Assembly: GCF_023091745.1 (NCBI RefSeq)
Contig: NW_026292661.1
Coordinates: forward strand, 1,302,001-1,366,000
Origin: Budorcas taxicolor
Taxonomy: Eukaryota > Chordata > Mammalia > Artiodactyla > Bovidae
DNA: 64,000 nucleotides
Direction: 5' to 3'
Made by a program: the position numbers and the translations under genes. Numbering within the stretch: the stretch's first letter is position 1; each line of letters starts with the position of its first letter. The notes beneath the pieces are model-generated. The model did not search any database. It saw only the letters and a program-made list of their open reading frames with translations, and was not told the origin of the DNA. Positions 1-10,300 of the stretch are shown piece by piece.

Positions 1-99
1 GGAGTTCCTCTCGCCGTTCCTGTTGAGAGGGCCTCCTCTTGAGATGCGACGGGAACGCCGGGAACTCTTTCCCGACGAAGCAGGGAAAGGATCCCTCAT

Positions 100-650
100 C
101 TCGAGCTACGAGGCGGAAACGGGGCTCCTCTGGATGTGGGCGGGACCCTCGTGATTCCTCTCGAGTGGAGACGGCTAGGTCGGGGAACTTCTTGATTTGC
201 ACCAATGGTGTGAAGGACCCTTTCGAAGTTCCAGAGGGGAGGTGTGATCAGCCTCGAGACGCCTCAGCGGAAATGGGCCTCATCTCGCCTGGAGGGGAGA
301 ACCTCCTGGATTTTCTCGAGTTGAGGCAGGTCTTCTCGAGTTACGACGGGGACCTCAGGGACCCGCTCTGGTGGCCTCAGGAAAGGCCAGTCCCCATGCG
401 AGTTGCTAGGCGACCTCTCGGGATTCCTCTCCCGTCCATGCCGGGGCCTCAGTCCTTGTGTGGAGTCGGGGCCGGAAGCTGAGGATTCCTCTCCAGTGTT
501 GCCATGGATCTTGGGGTGCTTCTGAGTCTCCCCAGGGGAGTCAGGCCTCGTCTCGCGTGGGGGCATGCACGTGCACTTTCCTCCCGAGCTGCAGCCGTAG
601 TGTCACGCTTCCTGTCACGTGGATCAAGGGATCTGTGGCTTTCCCTCGAG
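100..650. repeat. Internal subrepeats of about 31 bp inside the monomer
   Basis: In monomer 1, ctcgag or one- to two-base derivatives recur at 31-bp spacing or multiples of it: 253, 284 (ctcgcc), 315; then 335, 366 (ctctgg), 397 (tgcgag); then 552 (ctcgcg), 583 (cccgag) and 645 (ctcgag, 62 bp on). The 100-to-160 interval is about two units and the 160-to-253 interval is 93 bp, three units. The register slips by about 20 bp between 315 and 335, so the ancestral series is no longer perfect. A 31-bp ancestral unit is, as I recall, the accepted origin of ruminant satellite I, which supports the family assignment. Divergence between subunits is large, so only the anchor motif is clear by eye. Confidence 0.6.
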
Positions 651-702
651 GCTGTCCCTCGAGGCTTTCCCACGAGGCTTTCCCACAGGGCTGTGCCACG
701 TG
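568..702. promoter_or_regulatory. Cluster of three CACGTG palindromes per monomer
   Basis: The canonical E-box CACGTG occurs at 568-573, 616-621 and 697-702 in monomer 1 and at the same phases in most copies, giving over 200 sites in the window. Copies that have lost a box do so by single substitutions: box 1 is catgtg near 20965 and 22597; box 2 is cacgta in several monomers (for example near 27538, 29987, 37330, 44674, 47938, 54466 and 57730); box 3 is catgtg near 26802 and 29250 or cacttg near 10488 and 12120. CACGTG is the known core site for bHLH-leucine zipper factors such as USF and MYC/MAX. Binding here is only inferred, and the central CpG would probably be methylated in somatic heterochromatin. 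Confidence 0.4.
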
Positions 703-709
703 CCACCTT
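645..709. repeat. 13-bp minisatellite within each monomer (five units)
   Basis: Five consecutive 13-bp units are visible: ctcgaggctgtcc (645-657), ctcgaggctttcc (658-670), cacgaggctttcc (671-683), cacagggctgtgc (684-696) and cacgtgccacctt (697-709). The first three differ by one to three bases; the last two are more divergent. The block is present at the same phase (607-671) in every complete monomer, with point changes such as cttgag in unit 1, gacgag in unit 3 or acaagg in unit 4. It is out of register with the 31-bp periodicity and looks like a separate, younger local expansion. Its reality as a slippage-prone repeat is supported by monomer 77, which has lost exactly one unit. Confidence 0.8.
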
Positions 710-1670
710 GGTGTGAGTCGATCCTCGGCGTGAAAGACGAGCTGGTGAAGGGAAAAGAGGTTCCTCTGGAATGGACTGAGACATCTGGGGGACTCTTGGA
801 ATGGTGGCACGACCCTGGAGTTCCTCTCGCCGTTCCTGTTGAGAGGGCCTCCTCTTGAGATGCGACGGGAACGCCGGGAACTCTTTCCCGACGAAGCAGG
901 GAAAGGATCCCTCATCTCGAGCTACGAGGCGGAAACGGGGCTCCTCTGGATGTGGGCGGGACCCTCGTGATTCCTCTCGAGTGGAGACGGCTAGGTCGGG
1001 GAACTTCTTGATTTGCACCAAGGGTGTGAAGGACCCTTTCGAAGTTCCAGAGGGGAGGTGTGATCAGCCTCGAGACGCCTCAGCGGAAATGGGCCTCATC
1101 TCGCCTGGAGGGGAGAACCTCCTGGATTTTCGCGAGTTGAGGCAGGTCTTCTCGAGTTACGACGGGGACCTCAGGGACCCGCTCTGGTGGCCTCAGGAAA
1201 GGCCAGTCCCCATGCGAGTTGCTAGGGGACCTCTCGGGATTCCTCTCCCGTCCATTCTGTGGCCTCAGTCCTTGTGTGGAGTCGGGGCCGGAACCTGAGG
1301 ATTCCTCTCCAGTGTTGCCATGGATCTTGGGGTGCTTCTGAGTCTCCCCAGGGGAGTCAGGCCTCGTCTCGAGTGGGGGCATGCACGTGCACTTTCCTCC
1401 CGAGATGCAGCAGTAGTGTCACGCTTCCTGTCACGTGGATCAAGGGATCTGTGGCTTTCCCTCGAGGCTGTCCCTCGAGGCTTTCCCACGAGGCTTTCCC
1501 ACAGGGCTGTGCCACGTGCCACCTTGGTGTGAGTCGATCCTCGGCGTGAAAGACGAGCTGGTGAAGGGAAAAGAGGTTCCTCTGGAATGGACTGAGACAT
1601 CTGGGGGACTCTTGGAATGGTGGCACGACCCTGGAGTTCCTCTCGCCGTTCCTGTTGAGAGGGCCTCCTC

Positions 1671-4600
1671 TTGAGATGCGACGGGAAGGCCGGGAACTCT
1701 TTCCCGACGAAGCAGGGAAAGGATCCCTCATCTCGAGCTACGAGGAGGAAACGGGGCTCCTCTGGATGTGGGCGTGACCCTCGTGATTCCTCTCGAGTGG
1801 AGACGGGTATGTCGGGGAACTTCTTGATTTGCACAAAGGGTGTGAAGGACCCTTTCGAAGTTCCAGAGGTGAGGTGTGATCAGCCTCGAGACGCCTCAGC
1901 GGAAATGGGCCTCATCTCGCCTGGAGGGGAGAACCTCTTGGATTTTCTCCAGTTGCGGCAGGTCTTCTCGAGTTACGACGGGGACCACAGGGACCCGCTC
2001 TGGTGGCCTCAGGAAAGGCCAGTCCCCATGCGAGTTGCTAGGCGACCTCTCGGGATTCCTCTCCCGTCCATGCCGGGGCCTCAGTCCTTGTGTGGAGTCG
2101 GGGCCGGAACCTGAGGATTCATGTCCAGTGTTGCCATGGATCTTGGGGTGCTTCTCAGTCTCCCCAGGGGAGTCAGGCCTCGTCTCGAGTGGGGGCATGC
2201 ACGTGCGCTTTCCTCCCGAGCTGCAGCAGTAGTGTCACGCTTCCTGTCACGTGGATCAAGGGATCTGTGGCTTTCCCTCGAGGCTGTCCCTCGAGGCTTT
2301 CCCACGAGGCTTTCCCACAGGGCTGTGCCACGTGCCACCTTGGTGTGAGTCGATCCTCGGCGTGAAAGACGAGCCGGTGAAGGGAAAAGAGGTTCCTCTG
2401 GAATGGACTGAGACATCTGGGGGACTCTTGGAATGGTGGCACGACCCTGGAGTTCCTCTCGCCGTTCCTGTTGAGAGGGCCTCCTCTTGAGATGTGACGG
2501 GAATGCCGGGAACTCTTTCCCGACGAAGCAGGGAAAGGATCCCTCATCTCGAGCTACGAGGCGGAAACGGGGCTCCTCTGGATGTGGACGGGACCCTCGT
2601 GATTCCTCTCGAGTGGAGACGGCTAGGTCGGGGAACTTCTTGATTTGCACCTAGGGTGTGAAGGACCCTTTCGAAGTTCCAGAGGTGAGGTGTGATCAGC
2701 CTCGAGACGCCTCAGCGGAAATGGGCCTCATCTCGTCTGGAGGGGAGAACCTCCTGGATTTTCTCGAGTTGCGGCAGGTCTTCTCGAGTTACGACGGGGA
2801 CCTCAGGGACCCGCTCTGGTGGCCTCAGGAAAGGCCAGTCCCCATGCGAGTTGCTAGGGGACCTCTCGGGATTCCTCTCCCTTCCATGCTGGGGCCTCAG
2901 TCCTTGTGTGGAGTCGGGGCCGGAACCTGAGGATTCCTCTCCAGTGTTGCCAGGGATCTTGGGGTGCTTCTGAGTCTCCCCAGGGGAGTCAGGCCTCGTC
3001 TCGAGTGGGGGCATGCACGTGCGCTTTCCTCCCGAGCTGCAGCAGTAGTGTCACGCTTCCTGTCACGTGGATCAAGGGATCTGTGGCTTTCCCTCGAGGC
3101 TGTCCCTCGAGGGTTTCCCACGAGGCTTTCCCACAGGGCTGTGCCACGTGCCACCTTGGTGTGAGTCGATCCTCGGCGTGAAAGACGAGCCGGTGAAGGG
3201 AAAAGAGGTTCCTCTGGAATGGACTGAGACATCTGGGGACGCCTGGAATGGTGGCACGACCCTGGAGTTCCTCTCGCCGTTCCTGTTGAGAGGGCCTCCT
3301 CTTGAGATGCGACGGGAAGGCCGGGAACTCTTTCCCGACGAAGCAGGGAAAGGATCCCTCATCTCGAGCTACGAGGAGGAAACGGGGCTCCTCTGGATGT
3401 GGGCGTGACCCTCTTGATTCCTCTCGAATGGAGACGGGTATGTCGGGGAACTTCTTGATTTGCACAAAGGGTGTGAAGGACCCTTTCGAAGTTCCAGAGG
3501 TGAGGTGTGATCAGCCTCGAGACGCCTCAGCGGAAATGGGCCTCATCTCGCCTGGAGGGGAGAACCTCTTGGATTTTCTCCAGTTGCGGCAGGTCTTCTC
3601 GAGTTACGACGGGGACCACAGGGACCCGCTCTGGTGGCCTCAGGAAAGGCCAGTCCCCATGCGAGTTGCTAGGCGACCTCTCGGGATTCCTCTCCCGTCC
3701 ATGCCGGGGCCTCAGTCCTTGTGTGGAGTCGGGGCCGGAACCTGAGGATTCCTCTCCAGTGTTGCCATGGATCTTGGGGTGCTTCTGAGTCTCCCCAGGG
3801 GAGTCAGGCCTCGTCTCGAGTGGGGGCATGCACGTGCGCTTTCCTCCCGAGCTGCAGCAGTAGTGTCACGCTTCCTGTCACGTGGATCAAGGGATCTGTG
3901 GCTTTCCCTCGAGGCTGTCCCTCGAGGCTTTCCCACGAGGCTTTCCCACAGGGCTGTGCCACGTGCCACCTTGGTGTGAGTCGATCCTCGGCGTGAAAGA
4001 CGAGCCGGTGAAGGGAAAAGAGGTTCCTCTGGAATGGACTGAGACATCTGGGGGACTCTTGGAATGGTGGCACGACCCTGGAGTTCCTCTCGCCGATCCT
4101 GTTGAGAGGGCCTCCTCTTGAGATGCGACGGGAACGCCGGGAACTCTTTCCCGACGAAGCAGGGAAAGGATCCCTCATCTCGAGCTACGAGGCGGAAACG
4201 GGGCTCCTCTGGATGTGGACGGGACCCTCGTGATTCCTCTCGAGTGGAGACGGCTAGGTCGGGGAACTTCTTGATTTGCACCTAGGGTGTGAAGGACCCT
4301 TTCGAAGTTCCAGAGGTGAGGTGTGATCAGCCTCGAGACGCCTCAGCGGAAATGGGCCTCATCTCGTCTGGAGGGGAGAACCTCCTGGATTTTCTCGAGT
4401 TGCGGCAGGTCTTCTCGAGTTACGACGGGGACCTCAGGGACCCGCTCTGGTGGCCTCAGGAAAGGCCAGTCCCCATGCGAGTTGCTAGGGGACCTCTCGG
4501 GATTCCTCTCCCTTCCATGCTGGGGCCTCAGTCCTTGTGTGGAGTCGGGGCTGGAACCTGAGGATTCCTCTCCAGTGTTGCCAGGGATCTTGGGGTGCTT

Positions 4601-6563
4601 CTGAGTCTCCCCAGGGGAGTCAGGCCTCGTCTCGAGTGGGGGCATGCACGTGCGATTTCCTCCCGAGCTGCAGCAGTAGTGTCACGCTTCCTGTCACGTG
4701 GATCAAGGGATCTGTGGCTTTCCCTCGAGGCTGTCCCTCGAGGGTTTCCCACGAGGCTTTCCCACAGGGCTGTGCCACGTGCCACCTTGGTTTGAGTCCA
4801 TCCTCGGCGTGAAAGACGAGCTGGTGAAGGGAAAAAAGGTTCCTCTGGAATGGACTGAGACATCTGGGGACTCCTGGAATGGTGGCACGACCCTGGAGTT
4901 CCTCTCGCCGTTCCTGTTGAGAGGGCCTCCTCTTGAGATGCGACCGGAAGGCCGGGAACTCTTTCCCGACGAAGCAGGGAAAGGATCCCTCATCTCGAGC
5001 TACGAGGAGGAAACGGGGCTCCTCTGGATGTGGGCGTGACCCTCCTGATTCCTCTCGAGTGGAGACGGGTATGTCAGGGAACTTCTTGATTTGCACAAAG
5101 GGTGTGAAGGACCCTTTCGAAGTTCCAGAGGTGAGGTGTGATCAGCCTCGAGACGCCTCAGCGGAAATGGGCCTCATCTCGCCTGGAGGGGAGAACCTCT
5201 TGGATTTTCTCCAGTTGCGGCAGGTCTTCTCGAGTTACGACGGGGACCACAGGGACCCGCTCTGGTGGCCTCAGGAAAGGCCAGTCCCCATGCGAGTTGC
5301 TAGGCGACCTCTCGGGATTCCTCTCCCGTCCATGCCGGGGCCTCAGTCCTTGTGTGGAGTCGGGGCCGGAACCTGAGGATTCCTCTCCAGTGTTGCCATG
5401 GATCTTGGGGTGCTTCTGAGTCTCCCCAGGGGAGTCAGGCCTCGTCTCGAGTGGGGGCATGCACGTGCGCTTTCCTCCCGAGCTGCAGCAGTAGTGTCAC
5501 GCTTCCTGTCACGTGGATCAAGGGATCTGTGGCTTTCCCTCGAGGCTGTCCCTCGAGGCTTTCCCACGAGGCTTTCCCACAGGGCTGTGCCACGTGCCAC
5601 CTTGGTGTGAGTCGATCCTCGGCGTGAAAGACGAGCCGGTGAAGGGAAAAGAGGTTCCTCTGGAATGGACTGAGATATCTGGGGGACTCTTGGAATGGTG
5701 GCACGACCCTGGAGTTCCTCTCGCCATTCCTGTTGAGAGGGCCTCCTCTTGAGATGCGACGGGAACGCCGGGAACTCTTTCCCGACGAAGCAGGGAAAGG
5801 ATCCCTCATCTCGAGCTACGAGGCGGAAACGGGGCTCCTCTGGCTGTGGGCGGGACCCTCGTGATTCCTCTCGAGTGGAGACGGCTAGGTCGGGGAACTT
5901 CTTGATTTGCACCTAGGGTGTGAAGGACCCTTTCGAAGTTCCAGAGGTGAGGTGTGATCAGCCTCGAGACGCCTCAGCGGAAATGGGCCTCATCTCGTCT
6001 GGAGGGGAGAACCTCCTGGATTTTCTCGAGTTGCGGCAGGTCTTCTCGAGTTACGACGGGGACCTCAGGGACCCGCTCTGGTGGCCTCAGGAAAGGCCAG
6101 TCCCCATGCGAGTTGCTAGGGTACCTCTCGGCATTCCTCTCCCTTCCATGCTGGGGCCTCAGTCCTTGTGTGGAGTCGGGGCCGGAACCTGAGGATTCCT
6201 CTCCAGTGTTGCCATGGATCTTGGGGTGCTTCTGAGTCTCCCCAGGGGAGTCAGGCCTCGTCTCGAGTGGGGGCATGCACGTGCGCTTTCCTCCCGAGCT
6301 GCAGCAGTAGTGTCACGCTTCCTGTCACGTTGATCAAGGGATCTGTGGCTTTCCCTCGAGGCTGTCCCTCGAGGGTTTCCCACGAGGCTTTCCCACAGGG
6401 CTGTGCCACGTGCCACCTTGGTGTGAGTCCATCCTCGGCGTGAAAGACGAGCCGGTGAAGGGAAAAGAGGTTCCTCTGGAATGGACTGAGACATCTGGGG
6501 ACTCCTGGAATGGTGGCACGACCCTGGAGTTCCTCTCGCCGTTCCTGTTGAGAGGGCCTCCTC
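1671..6563. repeat. Dimeric higher-order repeat, 3 x 1631 bp
   Basis: Three consecutive dimers run 1671-3301, 3302-4932 and 4933-6563, each exactly 1631 bp. The first monomer of each dimer (1671, 3302, 4933) has ggtatgtcgg, ctccagttg, gaccacagg and cgacctctc. The second (2487, 4118, 5749) has gctaggtcgg, a diagnostic cacctaggg (ctag at 2651, 4282 and 5913), ctcgagttg, gacctcagg and ccatgctgg, and each carries a 1-bp deletion at atctggggac. Monomer 9 (6564) continues the first type but with gtgcagacgg and gttgtggcagg. The shared deletion and the 1631-bp spacing of cacctaggg show the dimer was amplified as a unit after both mutations had arisen. Confidence 0.88.
3231..3250. other. 1-bp deletion site shared by monomers 4, 6 and 8
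   Basis: Consensus atctgggggactcttgg is shortened to atctggggacgcctgg here, and to atctggggactcctgg near 4862 and 6493. Loss of one g from a run of five, together with the ctt to cct change, marks the second monomer of each 1631-bp dimer. Monomer 12, otherwise related to these, has the full-length form, so either it predates the deletion or was restored by exchange. Confidence 0.85.
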
Positions 6564-7379
6564 TTGAGATGCGACGGGAAGCCCGGGAACTCTTTCCCGA
6601 CGAAGCAGGGAAAGGATCCCTCATCTCGAGCTACGAGGAGGAAACGGGGCTCCTCTGGATGTGGGCGTGACCCTCGTGATTCCTCTCGAGTGCAGACGGG
6701 TATGTCGGGGAACTTCTTGATTTGCACAAAGGGTGTGAAGGACCCTTTCGAAGTTCCAGAGGTGAGGTGTGATCAGCCTCGAGACGCCTCAGCGGAAATG
6801 GGCCTCATCTCGCCTGGAGGGGAGAACCTCTTGGATTTTCTCCAGTTGTGGCAGGTCTTCTCGAGTTACGACGGGGACCACAGGGACCCGCTCTGGTTGC
6901 CTCAGGAAAGGCCAGTCCCCATGCGAGTTGCTAGGGGACCTCTCGGGATTCCTCTCCCGTCCATGCCGGGGCCTCAGTCCTTGTGTGGAGTCGGGGCCGG
7001 AACCTGAGGATTCCTCTCCAGTGTTGCCATGGATCTTGGGGTGCTTCTGAGTCTCCCCAGGGGAGTCAGGCCTCGTCTCGAGTGGGGGCATGCACGTGCG
7101 GTTTCCTCCCGAGCTGCAGCAGTAGTGTCACGCTTCCTGTCACGTGGATCAAGGGATCTGTGGCTTTCCCTCGAGGCTGTCCCTCGAGGCTTTCCCACGA
7201 GGCTTTCCCACAGGGCTGTGCCACGTGCCACCTTGGTGTGAATCGATCCTCGGCGTGAAAGACGAGCCGGTGAAGGGAAAAGAGGTTCCTCTGGAATGGA
7301 CTGAGACATCTGGGGGACTCTTGGAATGGTGGCACGACCCTGGAGTTCCTCTCGCCGTTCCTGTTGAGAGGGCCTCCTC

Positions 7380-10300
7380 TTGAGATGCGACGGGAACGCC
7401 GGGAACTCTTTCCCGACGAAGCAGGGAAAGGATCCCTCATCTCGAGCTACGAGGCGGAAACGGGGCTCCTCTGGCTGTGGGCGGGACCCTCGTGATTCCT
7501 CTCGAGTGGAGACGGCTAGGTCGGGGAACTTCTTGATTTGCACCAAGGGTGTGAAGGACCCTTTCGAAGTTCCAGAGGTGAGGTGTGATCAGCCTCGAGA
7601 CGCCTCAGCGGAAATGGGCCTCATCTCGCCTGGAGGGGAGAACCTCCTGGATTTTCTCGAGTTGCGGCAGGTCTTCTCGAGTTACGACGGGGACCTCAGG
7701 GACCCGCTCTGGTGGCCTCAGGAAAGGCCAGTCCCCATGCGAGTTGCTAGGGGACCTCTCGGGATTCCTCTCCCGTCCATGCCGGGGCCTCAGTCCTTGT
7801 GTGGAGTCGGGGCCGGAACCTGAGGATTCCTGTCCAGTGTTGCCATGGATCTTGGGGTGCTTCTGAGTCTCCCCAGGGGAGTCAGGCCTCGTCTCGAGTG
7901 GGGGCATGCACGTGCACTTTCCTCCCGAGCTGCAGCAGTAGTGTCACGCTTCCTGTCACGTGGATCAAGGGATCTGTGGCTTTCCCTCGAGGCTGTCCCT
8001 CGAGGCTTTCCCACGAGGCTTTCCCACAGGGCTGTGCCACGTGCCACCTTGGTGGGAGTCGATCCTCGGCGTGAAAGACGAGCTGGTGAAGGGAAAAGAG
8101 GTTCCTCTGGAATGGACTGAGACATCTGGGGGACTCTTGGAATGGTGGCACGACCCTGGAGTTCCTCTCGCCGTTCCTGTTGAGAGGGCCTCCTCTTGAG
8201 ATGCGACGGGAAGGCCGGGAACTCTTTCCCGACGAAGCAGGGAAAGGATCCCTCATCTCGAGCTACGAGGAGGAAACGGGGCTCCTCTGGATGTGGGCGT
8301 GACCCTCGTGATTCCTCTCGAGTGGAGACGGGTATGTCGGGGAACTTCTTGATTTGCACAAAGGGTGTGAAGGACCCTTTCGAAGTTCCAGAGGTGAGGT
8401 GTGATCAGCCTCGAGACGCCTCAGCGGAAATGGGCCTCATCTCGCCTGGAGGGGAGAACCTCTTGGATTTTCTCCAGTTGCGGCAGGTCTTCTCGAGTTA
8501 CGACGGGGACCACAGGGACCCGCTCTGGTGGCCTCAGGAAAGGCCAGTCCCCATGCGAGTTGCTAGGCGACCTCTCGGGATTCCTCTCCCGTCCATGCCG
8601 GGGCCTCAGTCCTTGTGTGGAGTCGGGGCCGGAACCTGAGGATTCCTGTCCAGTGTTGCCATGGATCTTGGGGTGCTTCTGAGTCTCCCCAGGGGAGTCA
8701 GGCCTCGTCTCGAGTGGGGGCATGCACGTGCGCTTTCCTCCCGAGCTGCAGCAGTAGTGTCACGCTTCCTGTCACGTGGATCAAGGGATCTGTGGCTTTC
8801 CCTCGAGGCTGTCCCTCGAGGCTTTCCCACGAGGCTTTCCCACAGGGCTGTGCCACGTGCCACCTTGGTGTGAGTCGATCCTCGGCGTGAAAGACGAGCC
8901 GGTGAAGGGAAAAGAGGTTCCTCTGGAATGGACTGAGACATCTGGGGGACTCTTGGAATGGTGGCACGACCCTGGAGTTCCTCTCGCCGATCCTGTTGAG
9001 AGGGCCTCCTCTTGAGATGCGACGGGAACGCCGGGAACTCTTTCCCGACGAAGCAGGGAAAGGATCCCTCATCTCGAGCTACGAGGCGGAAACGGGGCTC
9101 CTCTGGATGTGGACGGGACCCTCGTGATTCCTCTCGAGTGGAGACGGCTAGGTCGGGGAACTTCTTGATTTGCACCAAGGGTGTGAAGGACCCTTTCGAA
9201 GTTCCAGAGGTGAGGTGTGATCAGCCTCGAGACGCCTCAGCGGAAATGGGCCTCATCTCGTCTGGAGGGGAGAACCTCCTGGATTTTCTCGAGTTGCGGC
9301 AGGTCTTCTCGAGTTACGACGGGGACCTCAGGGACCCGCTCTGGTGGCCTCAGGAAAGGCCAGTCCCCATGCGAGTTGCTAGGGGACCTCTCGGGATTCC
9401 TCTCCCTTCCATGCTGGGGCCTCAGTCCTTGTGTGGAGTCGGGGCCGGAACCTGAGGATTCCTCTCCAGTGTTGCCAGGGATCTTGGGGTGCTTCTGAGT
9501 CTCCCCAGGGGAGTCAGGCCTCGTCTATAGTGGGGGCATGCACGTGCGCTTTCCTCCCGAGCTGCAGCAGTAGTGTCACGCTTCCTGTCACGTGGATCAA
9601 GGGATCTGTGGCTTTCCCTCGAGGCTGTCCCTCGAGGCTTTCCCACGAGGCTTTCCCACAGGGCTGTGCCACGTGCCACCTTGGTGTGAATCGATCCTCG
9701 GCGTGAAAGACGAGCCGGTGAAGGGAAAAGAGGTTCCTCTGGAATGGACTGAGACATCTGGGGGACTCTTGGAATGGTGGCACGACCCTGGAGTTCCTCT
9801 CGCCGTTCCTGTTGAGAGGGCCTCCTCTTGAGATGCGACGGGAAGCCCGGGAACTCTTTCCCGACGAAGAAGGGAAAGGATCCCTCATCTCGAGCTACGA
9901 GGAGGAAACGGGGCTCCTCTGGATGTGGGCGTGACCCTCGTGATTCCTCTCGAGTGCAGACGGGTATGTCGGGGAACTTCTTGATTTGCACCAAGGGTGT
10001 GAAGGACCCTTTCGAAGTTCCAGAGGTGAGGTGTGATCAGCCTCGAGACGCCTCAGCGGAAATGGGCCTCATCTCGCCTGGAGGGGAGAACCTCTTGGAT
10101 TTTTTCCAGTTGTGGCAGGTCTTCTCGAGTTACGACGGGGACCACAGGGACCCGCTCTGGTGGCCTCAGGAAAGGCCAGTCCCCATGCGAGTTGCTAGGG
10201 GACCTCTCGGGATTCCTCTCCCGTCCATGCCGGGGCCTCAGTCCTTGTGTGGAGTCGGGGCCGGAACCTGAGGATTCCTCTCCAGTGTTGCCATGGATCT

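Larger units (their letters stand above)
39..854. repeat. Reference satellite monomer (monomer 1)
   Basis: This 816-bp unit is used as the phase reference; its first base is the t of ttgagatgcg. Landmarks by monomer position: a BamHI-type ggatcc at 51-56; a two-state marker at 136 reading gctaggtcgg or ggtatgtcgg; a second two-state marker ctcgag or ctccag at 277; gacctcagg or gaccacagg near 312-316; cgacctctc or ggacctctc near 373; three CACGTG boxes at 530, 578 and 659; and a 13-bp minisatellite at 607-671. This copy carries gctaggtcgg, ctcgag, gacctcagg and cgacctctc. Private changes include caatgg for caaggg near 204 of the window and ggaagctgag for ggaacctgag near 474. The phase is arbitrary and implies nothing about function. 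Confidence 0.85.
1..1670. repeat. Opening monomers 1-2 plus a 38-bp partial copy
   Basis: Bases 1-38 are the last 38 bp of a preceding monomer. Monomers 1 (39) and 2 (855) are sister copies that share gctaggtcgg, ctcgag at the second marker, gacctcagg, and the variant agaggggagg where later monomers have agaggtgagg. They also share gttgaggcagg where nearly all others have gttgcggcagg. Monomer 2 differs in having cgcgagttg, ccattctgtgg and gagatgcag. The pair may be the end of a block that starts upstream of the window. Confidence 0.75.

Noticed and set aside
455..471. CENP-B box
   Set aside because: Two of the nine essential bases mismatch, and this level of match is expected by chance in a monomer of this length.
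39..482. Repeated 147-codon open frames on the plus strand, one per monomer
   Set aside because: They start at ttg, overlap equally long frames on the other strand and in other frames, recur only because the DNA repeats, and vary freely at the amino-acid level with stop-creating changes (for example near 13449 and 15897).
645..709. CRISPR-like array
   Set aside because: Units are 13 bp and contiguous without spacers. At the larger scale the 816-bp units are also contiguous. This is satellite structure, not repeat-spacer structure.
449..1021. Repeated 189-197-codon open frames on the minus strand
   Set aside because: Arginine-, serine- and proline-rich low-complexity translations of a GC-rich repeat. 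They are broken by single indels in several monomers and show no domain or preferential synonymous change.
855..1670. CpG-island promoter
   Set aside because: CpG density is uniform through every monomer and reflects satellite composition. No TATA or initiator arrangement stands out, and no gene lies downstream.
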